Shown here piece after piece: positions 34,222 to 42,614 of a stretch of 64,000 nt of DNA. Position 1 is the stretch's first letter. Each line of letters begins with the position of its first letter. The stretch is from assembly GCA_017459895.1 (NCBI GenBank), contig JAFUCA010000025.1, positions 19,404 to 83,403 on the forward strand. The letters are read 5' to 3'. Made by a program: the position numbers and the translations under genes. The notes under the pieces were generated by a model, which saw only the letters and a list, made by a program, of their open reading frames with translations, was not told the origin of the DNA and did no database searches. The DNA comes from Bacillota bacterium (lineage in GTDB: Bacteria > Bacillota > Clostridia > Peptostreptococcales > Anaerovoracaceae).

Positions 34222-35390
34222 CTTCTGTAAACAACCTTTCCCTTGTATACCGTCATCACGCACCGGCCGCTGACCTCCCAGCCGGCAAAGGGCGTGCTTT
34301 TTCCTTTGCTTAGGAACTGCTCCGGCCGGATCTCATAGGACTCATCCAGATCCCAGACGCTGAATGTGGGCGCGGGATCCGCTTCCTCCGGCAGGTCCTC
34401 CTCGATCCCAAACCGTTTATTCGGCGCGCTCGTCAGCAGCTCCACCAGCCTTTGCATGGGGAGGAACCCGGGCTTTACCAGCTTCGTGTAGAGCACCGGG
34501 AACGCCGTCTCCAGACCCACGATCCCGTAAGCGCTGCCGGCGAATCCCCCGGACTTTTCCTCCGCGCTGTGGGGTGCGTGATCGGTGGCGATCATATCGA
34601 TGGTCCCGTCACAGACCGCTTCGATCAATGCATCCCGATCCTTCTTCGCCTTGATCGGCGGATTCATCTTGAACCGTCCGTCGTCTTCGATCTCTTCATC
34701 GGTGAGCGTCAGATAATGGGGCGCCGTTTCACAGGTCACATCCAGCCCCGCCTCCTTCGCCTCCCGGATCAGGGCCACCGATTCTCTGGTGGACACGTGA
34801 CACATATGATAGGGACATCCGGTCATCTCCGCCAGATAGAGGTCCCGGATCAGCTGCCAGTACTCCGCCTCCCGGCTCTCCCTTGAAAACCGCGTATCCT
34901 CACAATGGGCCACGGCGATGCTCCCCGCCGCCTTCACCCGCTCCATGGCTTCCCGCATGAGCCCGTCGTCCATTACGCCGACGCCGTCATCGCTGAAGCC
35001 TGCAACGTACGGTGCCAGAGCCTCGATGTCGGAGACCCGCTCCCCCTTCTCTCCGCAGGTCAGCGAACCGAGGGGATGTACACCGATGCAGGCATCCCGC
35101 AGGATGATCTCCGTCTGTGCCCGCAGATGCTCCGCATTATCCGGCACCGGGTCCAGGTTCGGCATCGTCAGAACGTGTACGAACCCGCCGGCCGCGGCAG
35201 CCTTTGTTCCCGTCGCGATGGTTTCCTTATATAAAAAACCCGGTTCTCTCAGATGAACATGTACATCTGTAAAACCGGGTAAAATAGAATATTCATTGAA
35301 ACGAGCATCCGCGTCAAGGGGAGAACACGCCTCCCGCAAGGTGCTCCTCGCGTCCGCCATTCTGATTGGTGTGTTCATTCGGTCTCTCAT
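34218..35390 (-). CDS. pyrC: Dihydroorotase
   Basis: About 390 residues. Metal ligands appear in FTDVHVHLREPG and ATDHAPHS, and the family segment SDDGVGVMDDG is present. It cyclises carbamoyl aspartate. Start at 35390 follows GGAGG by five bases. The protein is about 30-40 residues shorter at the N-terminus than usual class I dihydroorotases, so the first strand of the beta-sandwich part looks trimmed. It is the first gene after a strong sigma-A promoter. Confidence 0.94.
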   Translation of the reverse strand: MRDRMNTPIRMADARSTLREACSPLDADARFNEYSILPGFTDVHVHLREPGFLYKETIATGTKAAAAGGFVHVLTMPNLDPVPDNAEHLRAQTEIILRDACIGVHPLGSLTCGEKGERVSDIEALAPYVAGFSDDGVGVMDDGLMREAMERVKAAGSIAVAHCEDTRFSRESREAEYWQLIRDLYLAEMTGCPYHMCHVSTRESVALIREAKEAGLDVTCETAPHYLTLTDEEIEDDGRFKMNPPIKAKKDRDALIEAVCDGTIDMIATDHAPHSAEEKSGGFAGSAYGIVGLETAFPVLYTKLVKPGFLPMQRLVELLTSAPNKRFGIEEDLPEEADPAPTFSVWDLDESYEIRPEQFLSKGKSTPFAGWEVSGRCVMTVYKGKVVYRR

Positions 35391-35444
35391 CAGGTCCTCC
35401 GTGGATTGTTTCTTTTTGGTATCTGGCTTTTGGCCATCTTCACG

Positions 35445-35473
35445 ATTATGCCATGATGAAAGTTGTGTGTCAA
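35445..35473 (-). promoter_or_regulatory. Sigma-A promoter of the pyr operon
   Basis: Minus strand: TTGACA at 35473-35468, exactly 17 bp, CATAAT at 35450-35445, about 55 bases before the pyrC ATG. It is one of the best consensus matches in the window. No PyrR-type attenuator is evident in the short leader. Confidence 0.75.
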
Positions 35474-35478
35474 GAGTT

Positions 35479-36489
35479 TTATTTCGATCCGGGAACCACA
35501 AATCGAAAAGCCTTTGGCGCGATGGTGAACCGGACCGCTCCAGCCTTTGTGATTTCACCGTCCACGCAGAGCTTCATGGTTTTTCGGTTCGGTGAGATGT
35601 GCAGAGATGTTTCCCGGGTGTAGCGGATCACGTCCGACAGCCGTCTGTCTGAAAGATGGGTTCCCTTCATGTACTTAGGGAACAGCCGGACGAAGGTATG
35701 CCGGGGAATGTTTCGGACCAGACTTACGTCGAACCTGCCGTCATCGGTCACGGCCCTGGGGATCCCTTTGACGCCCCCTCCGCAGAAACACCCGTTGGCG
35801 ACGGCGATCAGCAGGAGCTTGCCGTCGTGAACAAAACCATCCCCATACTCCACGCGAAGATCCGCCCCCTTTTTCTCCGCCAGCATCGCGAAGACACTGG
35901 CCAGGTACGCCAGCGATCCGCTCATCAGAGGCAGCTTCTTCATCCTGGCCGTCAGGTCGACCACGTTGCTGTCGAAGCCGATATTGAACATGTTGACGCA
36001 GTAACGGGATACATACGCGTCGTCACAGATCCCCTCGTAGCGGATCAGATCGCAAAGGCTGGCCTGTCCCCGGATCTGAGCAATCAGGTCATCGAACCGC
36101 CCTTCCGGGAAATTCCGGATGAAATCATTGCCGGTCCCCGCCGGGATGCAGCCGATCTCCGCGAAGTCATACCCGGCCGCTCCGTTGACCACTTCGTTCA
36201 ATGTTCCGTCTCCTCCGCAGGCATAAAAGCGCAGGGAACTGGCAGCCTGCCTGTCTGCAGAAGCTGTAGCGCGGGCAGCCTGCCTGTCTGCAGAAGCTGT
36301 CGCGCCGTCCACCGCCGCCTGCTTCTCGCAGCAGCTGCGCACAAACCGCTCCGCATCCCCCGGCGCCGTCGTTTCATGAACTTCATAGTCAATGCCGGCG
36401 ACCTGACACACCGCATGTATGTCCGGGATCAGATCCAGGGCCTTTCCCTGGCCGGCGGCGGGGTTCACGAGAAAGAAGTGCCTGGTCAT
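35479..36489 (-). CDS. Diacylglycerol kinase-family lipid kinase (YegS/DgkB-like)
   Basis: About 336 residues. The nucleotide-binding GGDGTLNEV motif and GTGNDFIRNFP are present, with the N-terminal VNPAAGQGKA typical of the family. It phosphorylates diacylglycerol or a related lipid in the membrane. A 33-bp tandem duplication near 36241-36306 adds two ATASADRQAA[RS] units between the first strands, in frame. Start at 36489 overlaps the ansA stop (ATGA). Confidence 0.9.
   Translation of the reverse strand: MTRHFFLVNPAAGQGKALDLIPDIHAVCQVAGIDYEVHETTAPGDAERFVRSCCEKQAAVDGATASADRQAARATASADRQAASSLRFYACGGDGTLNEVVNGAAGYDFAEIGCIPAGTGNDFIRNFPEGRFDDLIAQIRGQASLCDLIRYEGICDDAYVSRYCVNMFNIGFDSNVVDLTARMKKLPLMSGSLAYLASVFAMLAEKKGADLRVEYGDGFVHDGKLLLIAVANGCFCGGGVKGIPRAVTDDGRFDVSLVRNIPRHTFVRLFPKYMKGTHLSDRRLSDVIRYTRETSLHISPNRKTMKLCVDGEITKAGAVRFTIAPKAFRFVVPGSK
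36241..36306 (-). repeat. In-frame 33-bp tandem duplication in the lipid kinase gene
   Basis: The sequence GGCAGCCTGCCTGTCTGCAG and its flank recur with an offset of 33 bp (copies start at 36241 and 36274). Each unit encodes 11 residues, ATASADRQAAR, so the frame is kept. It looks like a recent slippage event in a surface loop. Confidence 0.9.
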
Positions 36490-37541
36490 AGCAGCGTATC
36501 CTTTCCGACCGGCGCATAGAATCTTGTCCGGATCTCTTCCCAGCTCTGTCCGAGGTCCGCCAGGATCCACATGAGCTTGGCGATCGTGGCTTCCAGAGTC
36601 ATGTCGCGGGCCTCCAGGATCTGGAACCGGTCCGCGATCCTGCGGCCGACCTCATAGGTCTCCAGATGGCTGCCCTCGTAGGTCACCTGGGTCGTCATCG
36701 CCAGGACCTTTTCCTCCGGTCCGTACTTCTCCATCTCCTCAAACAGGGTCTGCTGCAGCACTGCCGGGATCCCTCCGGCGCCGAAGCTTTCGATCACGAT
36801 GGCATCGTAGAGCCGAAAGATATCCGGGATCAGTCCCGGCTGCATGCCGGGAGTCAGCTTCAGCAGGAAGACGTTGGGGTTGATTCGATCCGAGAACTGC
36901 ACCGGCTGCGATTCTGTATGGTCAGTCTTTGCAAGCGCCGGATCGCCATGCTCCCGCTCCGGCCGGTAATATTCCCGGTCGGTCAGGTAGCGGATGATCC
37001 GGCCGCTCCGGATCTCCGCGATCTCCGGCAGGTTGATGCTGGCAAAGGCCGCATAACTCATGGACCGGACCTTGCGCGCCCGGGTCCCGGCAATGACCTT
37101 GCCGGCAAATACGATCTGCACCCCGCAGGATGCGGGATCCGCCGCATAGAGGATGCTGTCCTGCAGGTTCGATTTGGCGTCGGTGATCTCAAAGCCGATC
37201 GGTCTCTGTGCTCCGGTGAGTACGACAGGCTTGTCCGAATTCCGGATCAGATAGGACAGGATCGCCGCGGTGTAAGCCATGGTATCCGTTCCGTGGCAGA
37301 TGACGAATCCATCGTAGTCCGCATAGTTGTCACGCACGGCACGGGCGATCCGGATCCAGTGATCCGCTTCCATATCCGTACTGTCGATGTGAAACAGAGA
37401 CTTGATGTCAATGTCGATCTCATTTCCTATATGGGGCAGATACGCCCGCAGCTGCTGGCTTGTGATGCCGGGCACAAGTCCGTCCGGTGACTCGACCGAA
37501 GCGATCGTCCCGCCGGTGGTTATGATCAGAACTCGTCTCAT
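36486..37541 (-). CDS. ansA: L-asparaginase, type I (cytoplasmic)
   Basis: About 351 residues. The catalytic Thr lies in TTGGTIAS at the N-terminus and the second motif in CHGTDTMAYTAA; no signal peptide, so cytoplasmic. It makes aspartate and ammonia from asparagine. GGGAGG lies just before the ATG at 37541. Next to the pyr and arg genes, it could supply aspartate to both pathways (inference). Confidence 0.93.
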   Translation of the reverse strand: MRRVLIITTGGTIASVESPDGLVPGITSQQLRAYLPHIGNEIDIDIKSLFHIDSTDMEADHWIRIARAVRDNYADYDGFVICHGTDTMAYTAAILSYLIRNSDKPVVLTGAQRPIGFEITDAKSNLQDSILYAADPASCGVQIVFAGKVIAGTRARKVRSMSYAAFASINLPEIAEIRSGRIIRYLTDREYYRPEREHGDPALAKTDHTESQPVQFSDRINPNVFLLKLTPGMQPGLIPDIFRLYDAIVIESFGAGGIPAVLQQTLFEEMEKYGPEEKVLAMTTQVTYEGSHLETYEVGRRIADRFQILEARDMTLEATIAKLMWILADLGQSWEEIRTRFYAPVGKDTLL

Positions 37542-37595
37542 GGGTCCTCCCTTTGTCTCTTTTGTTGATCTAATTCTACAGGAGCGATCGGGCTT

Positions 37596-37637
37596 TTGCA
37601 ACCGGATGAACGGAACCTTGCAACCGGGCGAACGGAA
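37596..37637 (+). repeat. Direct repeat TTGCAACCGG-x2-GAACGGAA, two copies
   Basis: Two 20-bp copies start at 37596 and 37618 (period 22), differing only in two central bases. They lie upstream of ansA, at the edge of the larger repeat array. Confidence 0.85.
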
Positions 37638-37646
37638 TGGCAGCGA

Positions 37647-37894
37647 CTCTGCCAGAAACCACGTTCGAAAGCTATTTTGGCAGAGTCAGTGTCATCCAAC
37701 TTGCAGTTATCCTTCCTGAACACTGCCTGACAGCGTCATTTCTCAGTGAACTGGCAGAGTTGTCACGGAGACATCGAAAAAAACTCTGCCAGTATTACTC
37801 ATCTCGAAGTCGTCTGGCAGAGTTTATGTTGCCGGAGTCAAAATGACAACGAAAAACTCTGCCAAATCCACAACATTTCATGTGACTGGCAGAG
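37647..37894. repeat. Array of seven CTCTGCCAG words in alternating orientation
   Basis: The 9-mer CTCTGCCAG or its complement (one base off in two copies) starts at 37647, 37677, 37751, 37784, 37814, 37857 and 37886. Neighbouring copies are inverted and fold into hairpins with 8-11 bp stems (37647-37685, 37751-37792, 37814-37865). No credible gene overlaps the array. Confidence 0.85.
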
Positions 37895-38014
37895 TTCTGT
37901 ATCATGACGGTAGTTTCTGTATCATGACGATAGTTTCTGTATCATGACGGTAGTTTCTGTATCATGACGATAGTTTCTGTGTCATGACGGTAGTTTCTGT
38001 GTCATGACGGTAGT
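37895..38014 (+). repeat. Six tandem 20-bp repeats
   Basis: The unit TTCTGTATCATGACGGTAGT repeats six times with an exact 20-bp period; copies vary only at two positions (A/G), and GG/GA versions alternate in the first four. Each contains the palindrome TCATGA. A decayed seventh unit follows (TTTGCATCGTAACGGTGC). The array lies between the 3' end of the ornithine gene set and ansA. Confidence 0.95.
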
Positions 38015-38054
38015 TTTGCATCGTAACGGTGCAACATGCCCCGAAGTCCGGGAC

Positions 38055-39839
38055 CTACGCGTTCCGGAACGGGCAGTGGACGTGGGCGCAGATGTGGCAT
38101 TCCCGGTTGCAGTTCGGGCGGCCGTCCTCCCCCAGTTCCCCTACGCCGCAGGCGCGTACCATCTTCCGGTCGTTCAGGGCGGCTTCCTCCATGATCCGCT
38201 CGCCCTCGGCCTTCGCCTTCGCGGCGCGGGCGGCTTCGGCCTCTTCTTCGGTGATCAGACCGTAGTCCAGCTTGTACTCGGTCATGTCGTAGCCCTGCTC
38301 CTCGCATTCCAGGATGTGCTTGATCATCTCCTCCCGGTCCGCGTCCTTCTCCGCAAGCTCCGCGGCCACGCCGGCCAGGGCAGCGGGGACATCGCCGGCT
38401 GCTCCAGCCTTTGCATCGGCATCGGCTGCGTTGTGCTCGCCCCGGGTCTTCTTGCCCAGATCATCGAATCTGACCCCCAGGCTCTTTTCCAAAAGCCGGA
38501 TGGTCCCTTCCCGGTGGGTCTTGGAGAGAACGCCCAGAGAAGCCATGATGTAGTCGTTGTCCACCAGGATCTCCGCATGGGAGGTCGGGAACAGCCGGGT
38601 CCCGGTCTCATCGTATTCGCAGATCCGGCCCATGATCTCCCTGCGATGGGGAAGCCGGGTCATGGCGCCGCCGGTGCCGACGATGTATTTGACCGGTGTC
38701 AGGTCCTTACCCTCTGCCACCGAGGACCGGCCGGAAGGACCGTAAATGTACCGGATCTGGCCGGCGTGGCGTTCGACCGCTTTCATGCAGGCCTCCTCCG
38801 CCAGAATCTCCACCAGCTTGAATTCGTCTTCGTTCTTCGGGATCGCCACGTAGGTCTCCAGCGTCTTCTCCGGATCGATCCCCGCCTTCTCGCAAAGGCT
38901 GGCGAACTTTTCTTCGCCGATGGACTCGATGACCTTATATCGGTTCACGTAAAGGCCCAGGTCCCCCTCGACGGTCCGCTTCGCTTTCGGTTCCGGGGAG
39001 ATCATGATGCGGGCCACCTGATCCGATTCCGTGGCCACGGAATGGACGTCCGTCGTCGCTCCGCCGATGTCCAGCACCATCAGATCGCCGATGCACTCGT
39101 GGAGCAGCTTGGTGCACTCCATGACCGCGCCGGGGGTTGGAATGATGGGACCGCTCACCATATCCCGCACGTGCTCCATGCCGGGAGCATTGGTGATGTG
39201 ATCCTCGAAGGCATCCTGAATGACCCTGCGGCAGGGCTCCACATTCAGATCATCGATCTTCGGATAGACGTTGTCGACATTGTAGAGTTTCTGGCCGCTC
39301 TCTTCATCGAAGATCAGCTCCATCTCCTCCTGGTTCTCGATGTTGCCGGCATAGATGATCGGCGTCTTCAGGCCGAGGGAACGGATCTTCTCCGCATTGT
39401 CCAGGGCCGTATCCCGCTCGCCGTAATCCACGCCGCCGGCGATCAGGATCAGGTTCGGCTGGATCTCCTTGATCTTCGCCAGATCCGTGCGGCGCAGCCT
39501 GCCCGCGGTGACAAAGTGAATGATGCCGCCGGCCCCCAGCGCTGCTTCCTTGGCCGCCTTGGCCGTCATATCGTAGACCAGGCCGTGGACCGTCATCTTC
39601 AGTCCGCCGGCCGCGGAGGAAGTGGCCAGCATCTCGTCGTATTCGAGCCGGTCGATCCCTTTCTTCGCACAGAGGTCGTCAATGGCGCCCTGCAGGCCCA
39701 CCCGGACATCGCCTTCCAGCACGGACGTGGGCGCCTGCCCCTGGCCCCAGAAGACCGGATCTTCCGAATCGATGTCTTTGAATGCGTTTACTACTGTTGT
39801 CGTTGAGCCGATCTCGGCTACCAGAACATCTACCTTCAT
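38055..39839 (-). CDS. GlmL/MutL-family protein of the ornithine aminomutase cluster
   Basis: A 594-residue actin-fold (ASKHA) ATPase-like protein. N-terminal LVAEIGSTTTVVNAF and the central LDIGGATTDVHSV are phosphate-binding motifs of the MutL/GlmL family, which accompany B12-dependent carbon-skeleton and amino mutases and are thought to maintain or reactivate them. The C-terminus is unusual: an Ala-rich insert near 490-510 and a Cys-rich end (CNRECHICAHVHCPF) that could bind a metal. It ends the operon after oraE, with AGGAG before the ATG. Confidence 0.88.
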   Translation of the reverse strand: MKVDVLVAEIGSTTTVVNAFKDIDSEDPVFWGQGQAPTSVLEGDVRVGLQGAIDDLCAKKGIDRLEYDEMLATSSAAGGLKMTVHGLVYDMTAKAAKEAALGAGGIIHFVTAGRLRRTDLAKIKEIQPNLILIAGGVDYGERDTALDNAEKIRSLGLKTPIIYAGNIENQEEMELIFDEESGQKLYNVDNVYPKIDDLNVEPCRRVIQDAFEDHITNAPGMEHVRDMVSGPIIPTPGAVMECTKLLHECIGDLMVLDIGGATTDVHSVATESDQVARIMISPEPKAKRTVEGDLGLYVNRYKVIESIGEEKFASLCEKAGIDPEKTLETYVAIPKNEDEFKLVEILAEEACMKAVERHAGQIRYIYGPSGRSSVAEGKDLTPVKYIVGTGGAMTRLPHRREIMGRICEYDETGTRLFPTSHAEILVDNDYIMASLGVLSKTHREGTIRLLEKSLGVRFDDLGKKTRGEHNAADADAKAGAAGDVPAALAGVAAELAEKDADREEMIKHILECEEQGYDMTEYKLDYGLITEEEAEAARAAKAKAEGERIMEEAALNDRKMVRACGVGELGEDGRPNCNRECHICAHVHCPFRNA

Positions 39840-39938
39840 TCCTTTTTCTCCTTTTCATTGACGAAAGCCGGAGCCGATAATCCGGCCCCGGCTCTCCTCA
39901 ATATAAAACACCTTACCATACGATGTCAAGAGTTTGTC

Positions 39939-42179
39939 TTATACGACTTCCTGAACCTCCGGCGGTTCCTCTCCGCGTCTTCTCATGGCCTCTTCGCAGA
40001 GGAAGGTTGCCACGTCGATACCGTGGGAATCACGGCCAAATCCTTCATCCATGCCGACTTCACGGGCTTCTTCCGGAACGACCTGGGTTCCGCCGGCCGC
40101 GATGATGACCTTGTCACGGATGCCCTTTTCGATGGCCAGTTCATTGATCCGCTTCATGTTCTTGTAGTGGATGTTGTCGTGGGAGATGATCGTGGATGCC
40201 AGGATGGCATTCGCGTTCAGCTCGACCGCCGCGTCCACCAGCTTTTCTACCGGAACGGAGGTGCCCAGATAGTTGACCTTGACGCCCCACTTCTCGATGC
40301 CGCCGTGCTTGATGTTGATGATCTCACGCAGACCTACGGAGTGCTCGTCGTTGCCGACGGTTCCGCAGACGACGACCATCGGATGATCCTCGAATTCCTT
40401 GTACAGGACCGCGTCGCTCTGATGATGCGGCGGGGCCGGAATGTCCAGGACGGAAGGATCGATATCGAAGGGGATCTTGCCCTTCATCTCGATTCTCGTG
40501 CCCTCTGCGTTCTGCAGGACTTCCTTACTGATGACGGTCGGCTCGTCCAGACCCAGCTTGTTTCCGATCTCCAGCGCGACCGCTTCGGATACACGGGTGT
40601 TGGCCGGGATGCACATGGTCATCATGACGACACCGTCACCGCACCACTCCATCTCAGGCTTGATGTAGTCACCGTCCAGATACTTCTTGACGTTGTCCAG
40701 CCGGACATTGACGTTGTCCTCTTCATCCAGCTCGTCGATGTAGACGATCTTGCTTCTGTCTTCGAAGGTACATCCGCCGATCAGAGCTGCCGGATCCGCC
40801 GGATCTCCGCCGTACTGCTCTACGTTGTTGTAGCCGTAGTGAGCCGTGACCGGAGCCATGTAGTCGTCTTCTCTCTCAAAGATATAGCCATAGCCGACGC
40901 CGCCCTGAATGTTACGGGCGATTCCGTCGCCGTTTCTCTCCGGATACTTACCGGAGTCGACGAAGAAGCCTTCCTGTACCGCGTTGAAGTAACCGCCGAC
41001 CTCGATGATCTCTTCCATGAACAGGAGCGCTCTTTCCTTGATGTCTCTTGCCATCTCTCCCAGAGGGCCGTCCATCTTCAGCTCCACCAGATCCATCAGG
41101 CCGTCCAGACCGATCAGGGTCTGCTTCGCGTTGTCGCATGCCTCGATGTTGTAGATGTGCCACGGAACGTTACGTCCTTCGTCCGGGGTGATGGTGGACT
41201 GGATGTCCGCGCTGGTCAGCTTGGAGATGAACATATCCAGTACGTGGGTTACCGTCGCTTCTCTCGCGGAGGAGCAGATGTACTTGGTGTTCTGCTGCGC
41301 TCTCATCTTGTATCTGCGGCAGATGTCTCTCAGAGCGACTGCGTAGGGCAGATCGTAGTAGATCAGCGGTCCCGGAACAGCTGTCGGCGGTACCGTGGAA
41401 AGGCTGATCAGGCTCGGATCGATGCCGACTCTTTCTGAGAACAGGGAGTTGATGGAGTGCTGCACGATCAGCTCCGGCATGACCTTCCATGCGTCTCTTG
41501 CGGTAGCGTTGGCGTTGTGAGCGCCGTCGATCTGCAGCATGCCTGCCCATGCCATGATTTTCTTTGATTCACAGGCATCAACGAAGGATCTGACTGCGTT
41601 GATGTCTCTGTACAGGACGTTGTACTGCGGGTCCTGGTGCGCGCCGTTGACGCCTTCCTCGGCGAACATGACCGCGACGTCCGGACCGGCAACGCCGGAT
41701 ACGTAGGAGTGATAGTTGATCGGACGACCGACTTCATCCTCGATGATGTCGCAGGCTTTTCTCTGCGCTCTGACCTGCTTACGGGTGATGGGAACACCGC
41801 CGATGCCCTGGGGTGTACCTTCCATCAGTCCGTCGATGTGGGACTGTCCCATGTGACGGATGACCATCAGATGGTCCGCGCCGTGCCATGCGCCCATACG
41901 CATTCTTCTGATATCGTCCTCGAAACGGCCGGATGCGATCTCGGTGGTGATGACCGGCATCGGCTGCGGGTCGATGTTCTCAAAATACTTCGCCGGAGGC
42001 AGACCAACGCTGTTCTTCAGCGGCTTGGAGCAGTCCTTGTACTCAAAGGGGCCCATCTTCAGACCCGGAGCCGGCTCTCTCCAGTGCCAGCCTCTTCTTC
42101 TCGGCTCGTACTTGTCCAGATCCTTGATAATATTTCTGACGTCTAATTTTTCGTTCGGTTCCAGTTTGAAATCTGACAT
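39939..42179 (-). CDS. oraE: D-ornithine 4,5-aminomutase, large subunit
   Basis: A 746-residue adenosylcobalamin- and PLP-dependent mutase converting D-ornithine to 2,4-diaminopentanoate. The B12 motif D-x-H-x-x-G is present as DEHSVG, followed by the PLP-Lys region (INIKHGGIEKWGVKVNYLGTSVP) and the LNANAILASTIISHDNIHYKNM segment found in aminomutases. It lies three bases after oraS; GGAGG precedes its ATG. It acts with OraS in the cytoplasm. Confidence 0.96.
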   Translation of the reverse strand: MSDFKLEPNEKLDVRNIIKDLDKYEPRRRGWHWREPAPGLKMGPFEYKDCSKPLKNSVGLPPAKYFENIDPQPMPVITTEIASGRFEDDIRRMRMGAWHGADHLMVIRHMGQSHIDGLMEGTPQGIGGVPITRKQVRAQRKACDIIEDEVGRPINYHSYVSGVAGPDVAVMFAEEGVNGAHQDPQYNVLYRDINAVRSFVDACESKKIMAWAGMLQIDGAHNANATARDAWKVMPELIVQHSINSLFSERVGIDPSLISLSTVPPTAVPGPLIYYDLPYAVALRDICRRYKMRAQQNTKYICSSAREATVTHVLDMFISKLTSADIQSTITPDEGRNVPWHIYNIEACDNAKQTLIGLDGLMDLVELKMDGPLGEMARDIKERALLFMEEIIEVGGYFNAVQEGFFVDSGKYPERNGDGIARNIQGGVGYGYIFEREDDYMAPVTAHYGYNNVEQYGGDPADPAALIGGCTFEDRSKIVYIDELDEEDNVNVRLDNVKKYLDGDYIKPEMEWCGDGVVMMTMCIPANTRVSEAVALEIGNKLGLDEPTVISKEVLQNAEGTRIEMKGKIPFDIDPSVLDIPAPPHHQSDAVLYKEFEDHPMVVVCGTVGNDEHSVGLREIINIKHGGIEKWGVKVNYLGTSVPVEKLVDAAVELNANAILASTIISHDNIHYKNMKRINELAIEKGIRDKVIIAAGGTQVVPEEAREVGMDEGFGRDSHGIDVATFLCEEAMRRRGEEPPEVQEVV

Positions 42180-42181
42180 GG

Positions 42182-42544
42182 TTACGCCTCCTTCTTGAAT
42201 AATGCTACGGCGTCATCCCAGTACTCGCCCTGGGCCAGTTTGATGCTGGCTTCGCGAATGGAGATATCCTTCGCCTTCGATACCTTGTAAACGACATGGC
42301 CCGCGCCATGACCCATCAGTCCGCGGTCCATGCAGCCTTCCACGATCTTCTGGGTGTCCAGAGAGGATACGCCCATTCTCAGCAGGACGGCTCTCTCTAC
42401 GGAAGGAGTCGTGTTTTTTCTGCCCAGTTCGAGCAGTGGCGCTACAACCTGTTCGGTCAGCTCCCAGAAACGGTTGTAGAGCTCTTCGTCAGTCAGATTC
42501 GCGATATGCTGTCTGCGCTGTTCAAAATCGTCTTCTCTTCTCAT
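42182..42544 (-). CDS. oraS: D-ornithine 4,5-aminomutase, small subunit
   Basis: About 120 residues matching OraS (REDDFEQRRQHIANLTDEEL, RAVLLRMGVSSLDTQKIV). Start at 42544 (MRRED) is chosen by AAAGGA nine bases upstream; an earlier in-frame ATG has no ribosome site. It partners OraE, encoded directly downstream. Confidence 0.94.
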   Translation of the reverse strand: MRREDDFEQRRQHIANLTDEELYNRFWELTEQVVAPLLELGRKNTTPSVERAVLLRMGVSSLDTQKIVEGCMDRGLMGHGAGHVVYKVSKAKDISIREASIKLAQGEYWDDAVALFKKEA

Positions 42545-42563
42545 CCTTTTATTTCCTTTCAAT

Positions 42564-42594
42564 GGGGCCGCCGCGGACCAGCCGCCGCGGCCCC
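42564..42594 (-). promoter_or_regulatory. GC-rich hairpin between ortB and oraS
   Basis: GGGGCCGC (42564-42571) pairs with GCGGCCCC (42587-42594). No T run follows in the direction of transcription, so it is more likely a processing or stability element than a terminator, tuning ort and ora expression from one transcript. Confidence 0.5.
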
Positions 42595-42614
42595 TGTAAA
42601 TTCAGTTCACGTGA

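Noticed and set aside
37637-37846. 69-codon open frame in the CTCTGCCAG array
   Set aside because: It consists largely of the inverted repeats, has no ribosome site and no family resemblance.
37895-38014. Six 20-bp repeats as a CRISPR array
   Set aside because: The repeats are directly adjacent without spacers and there are no cas genes.
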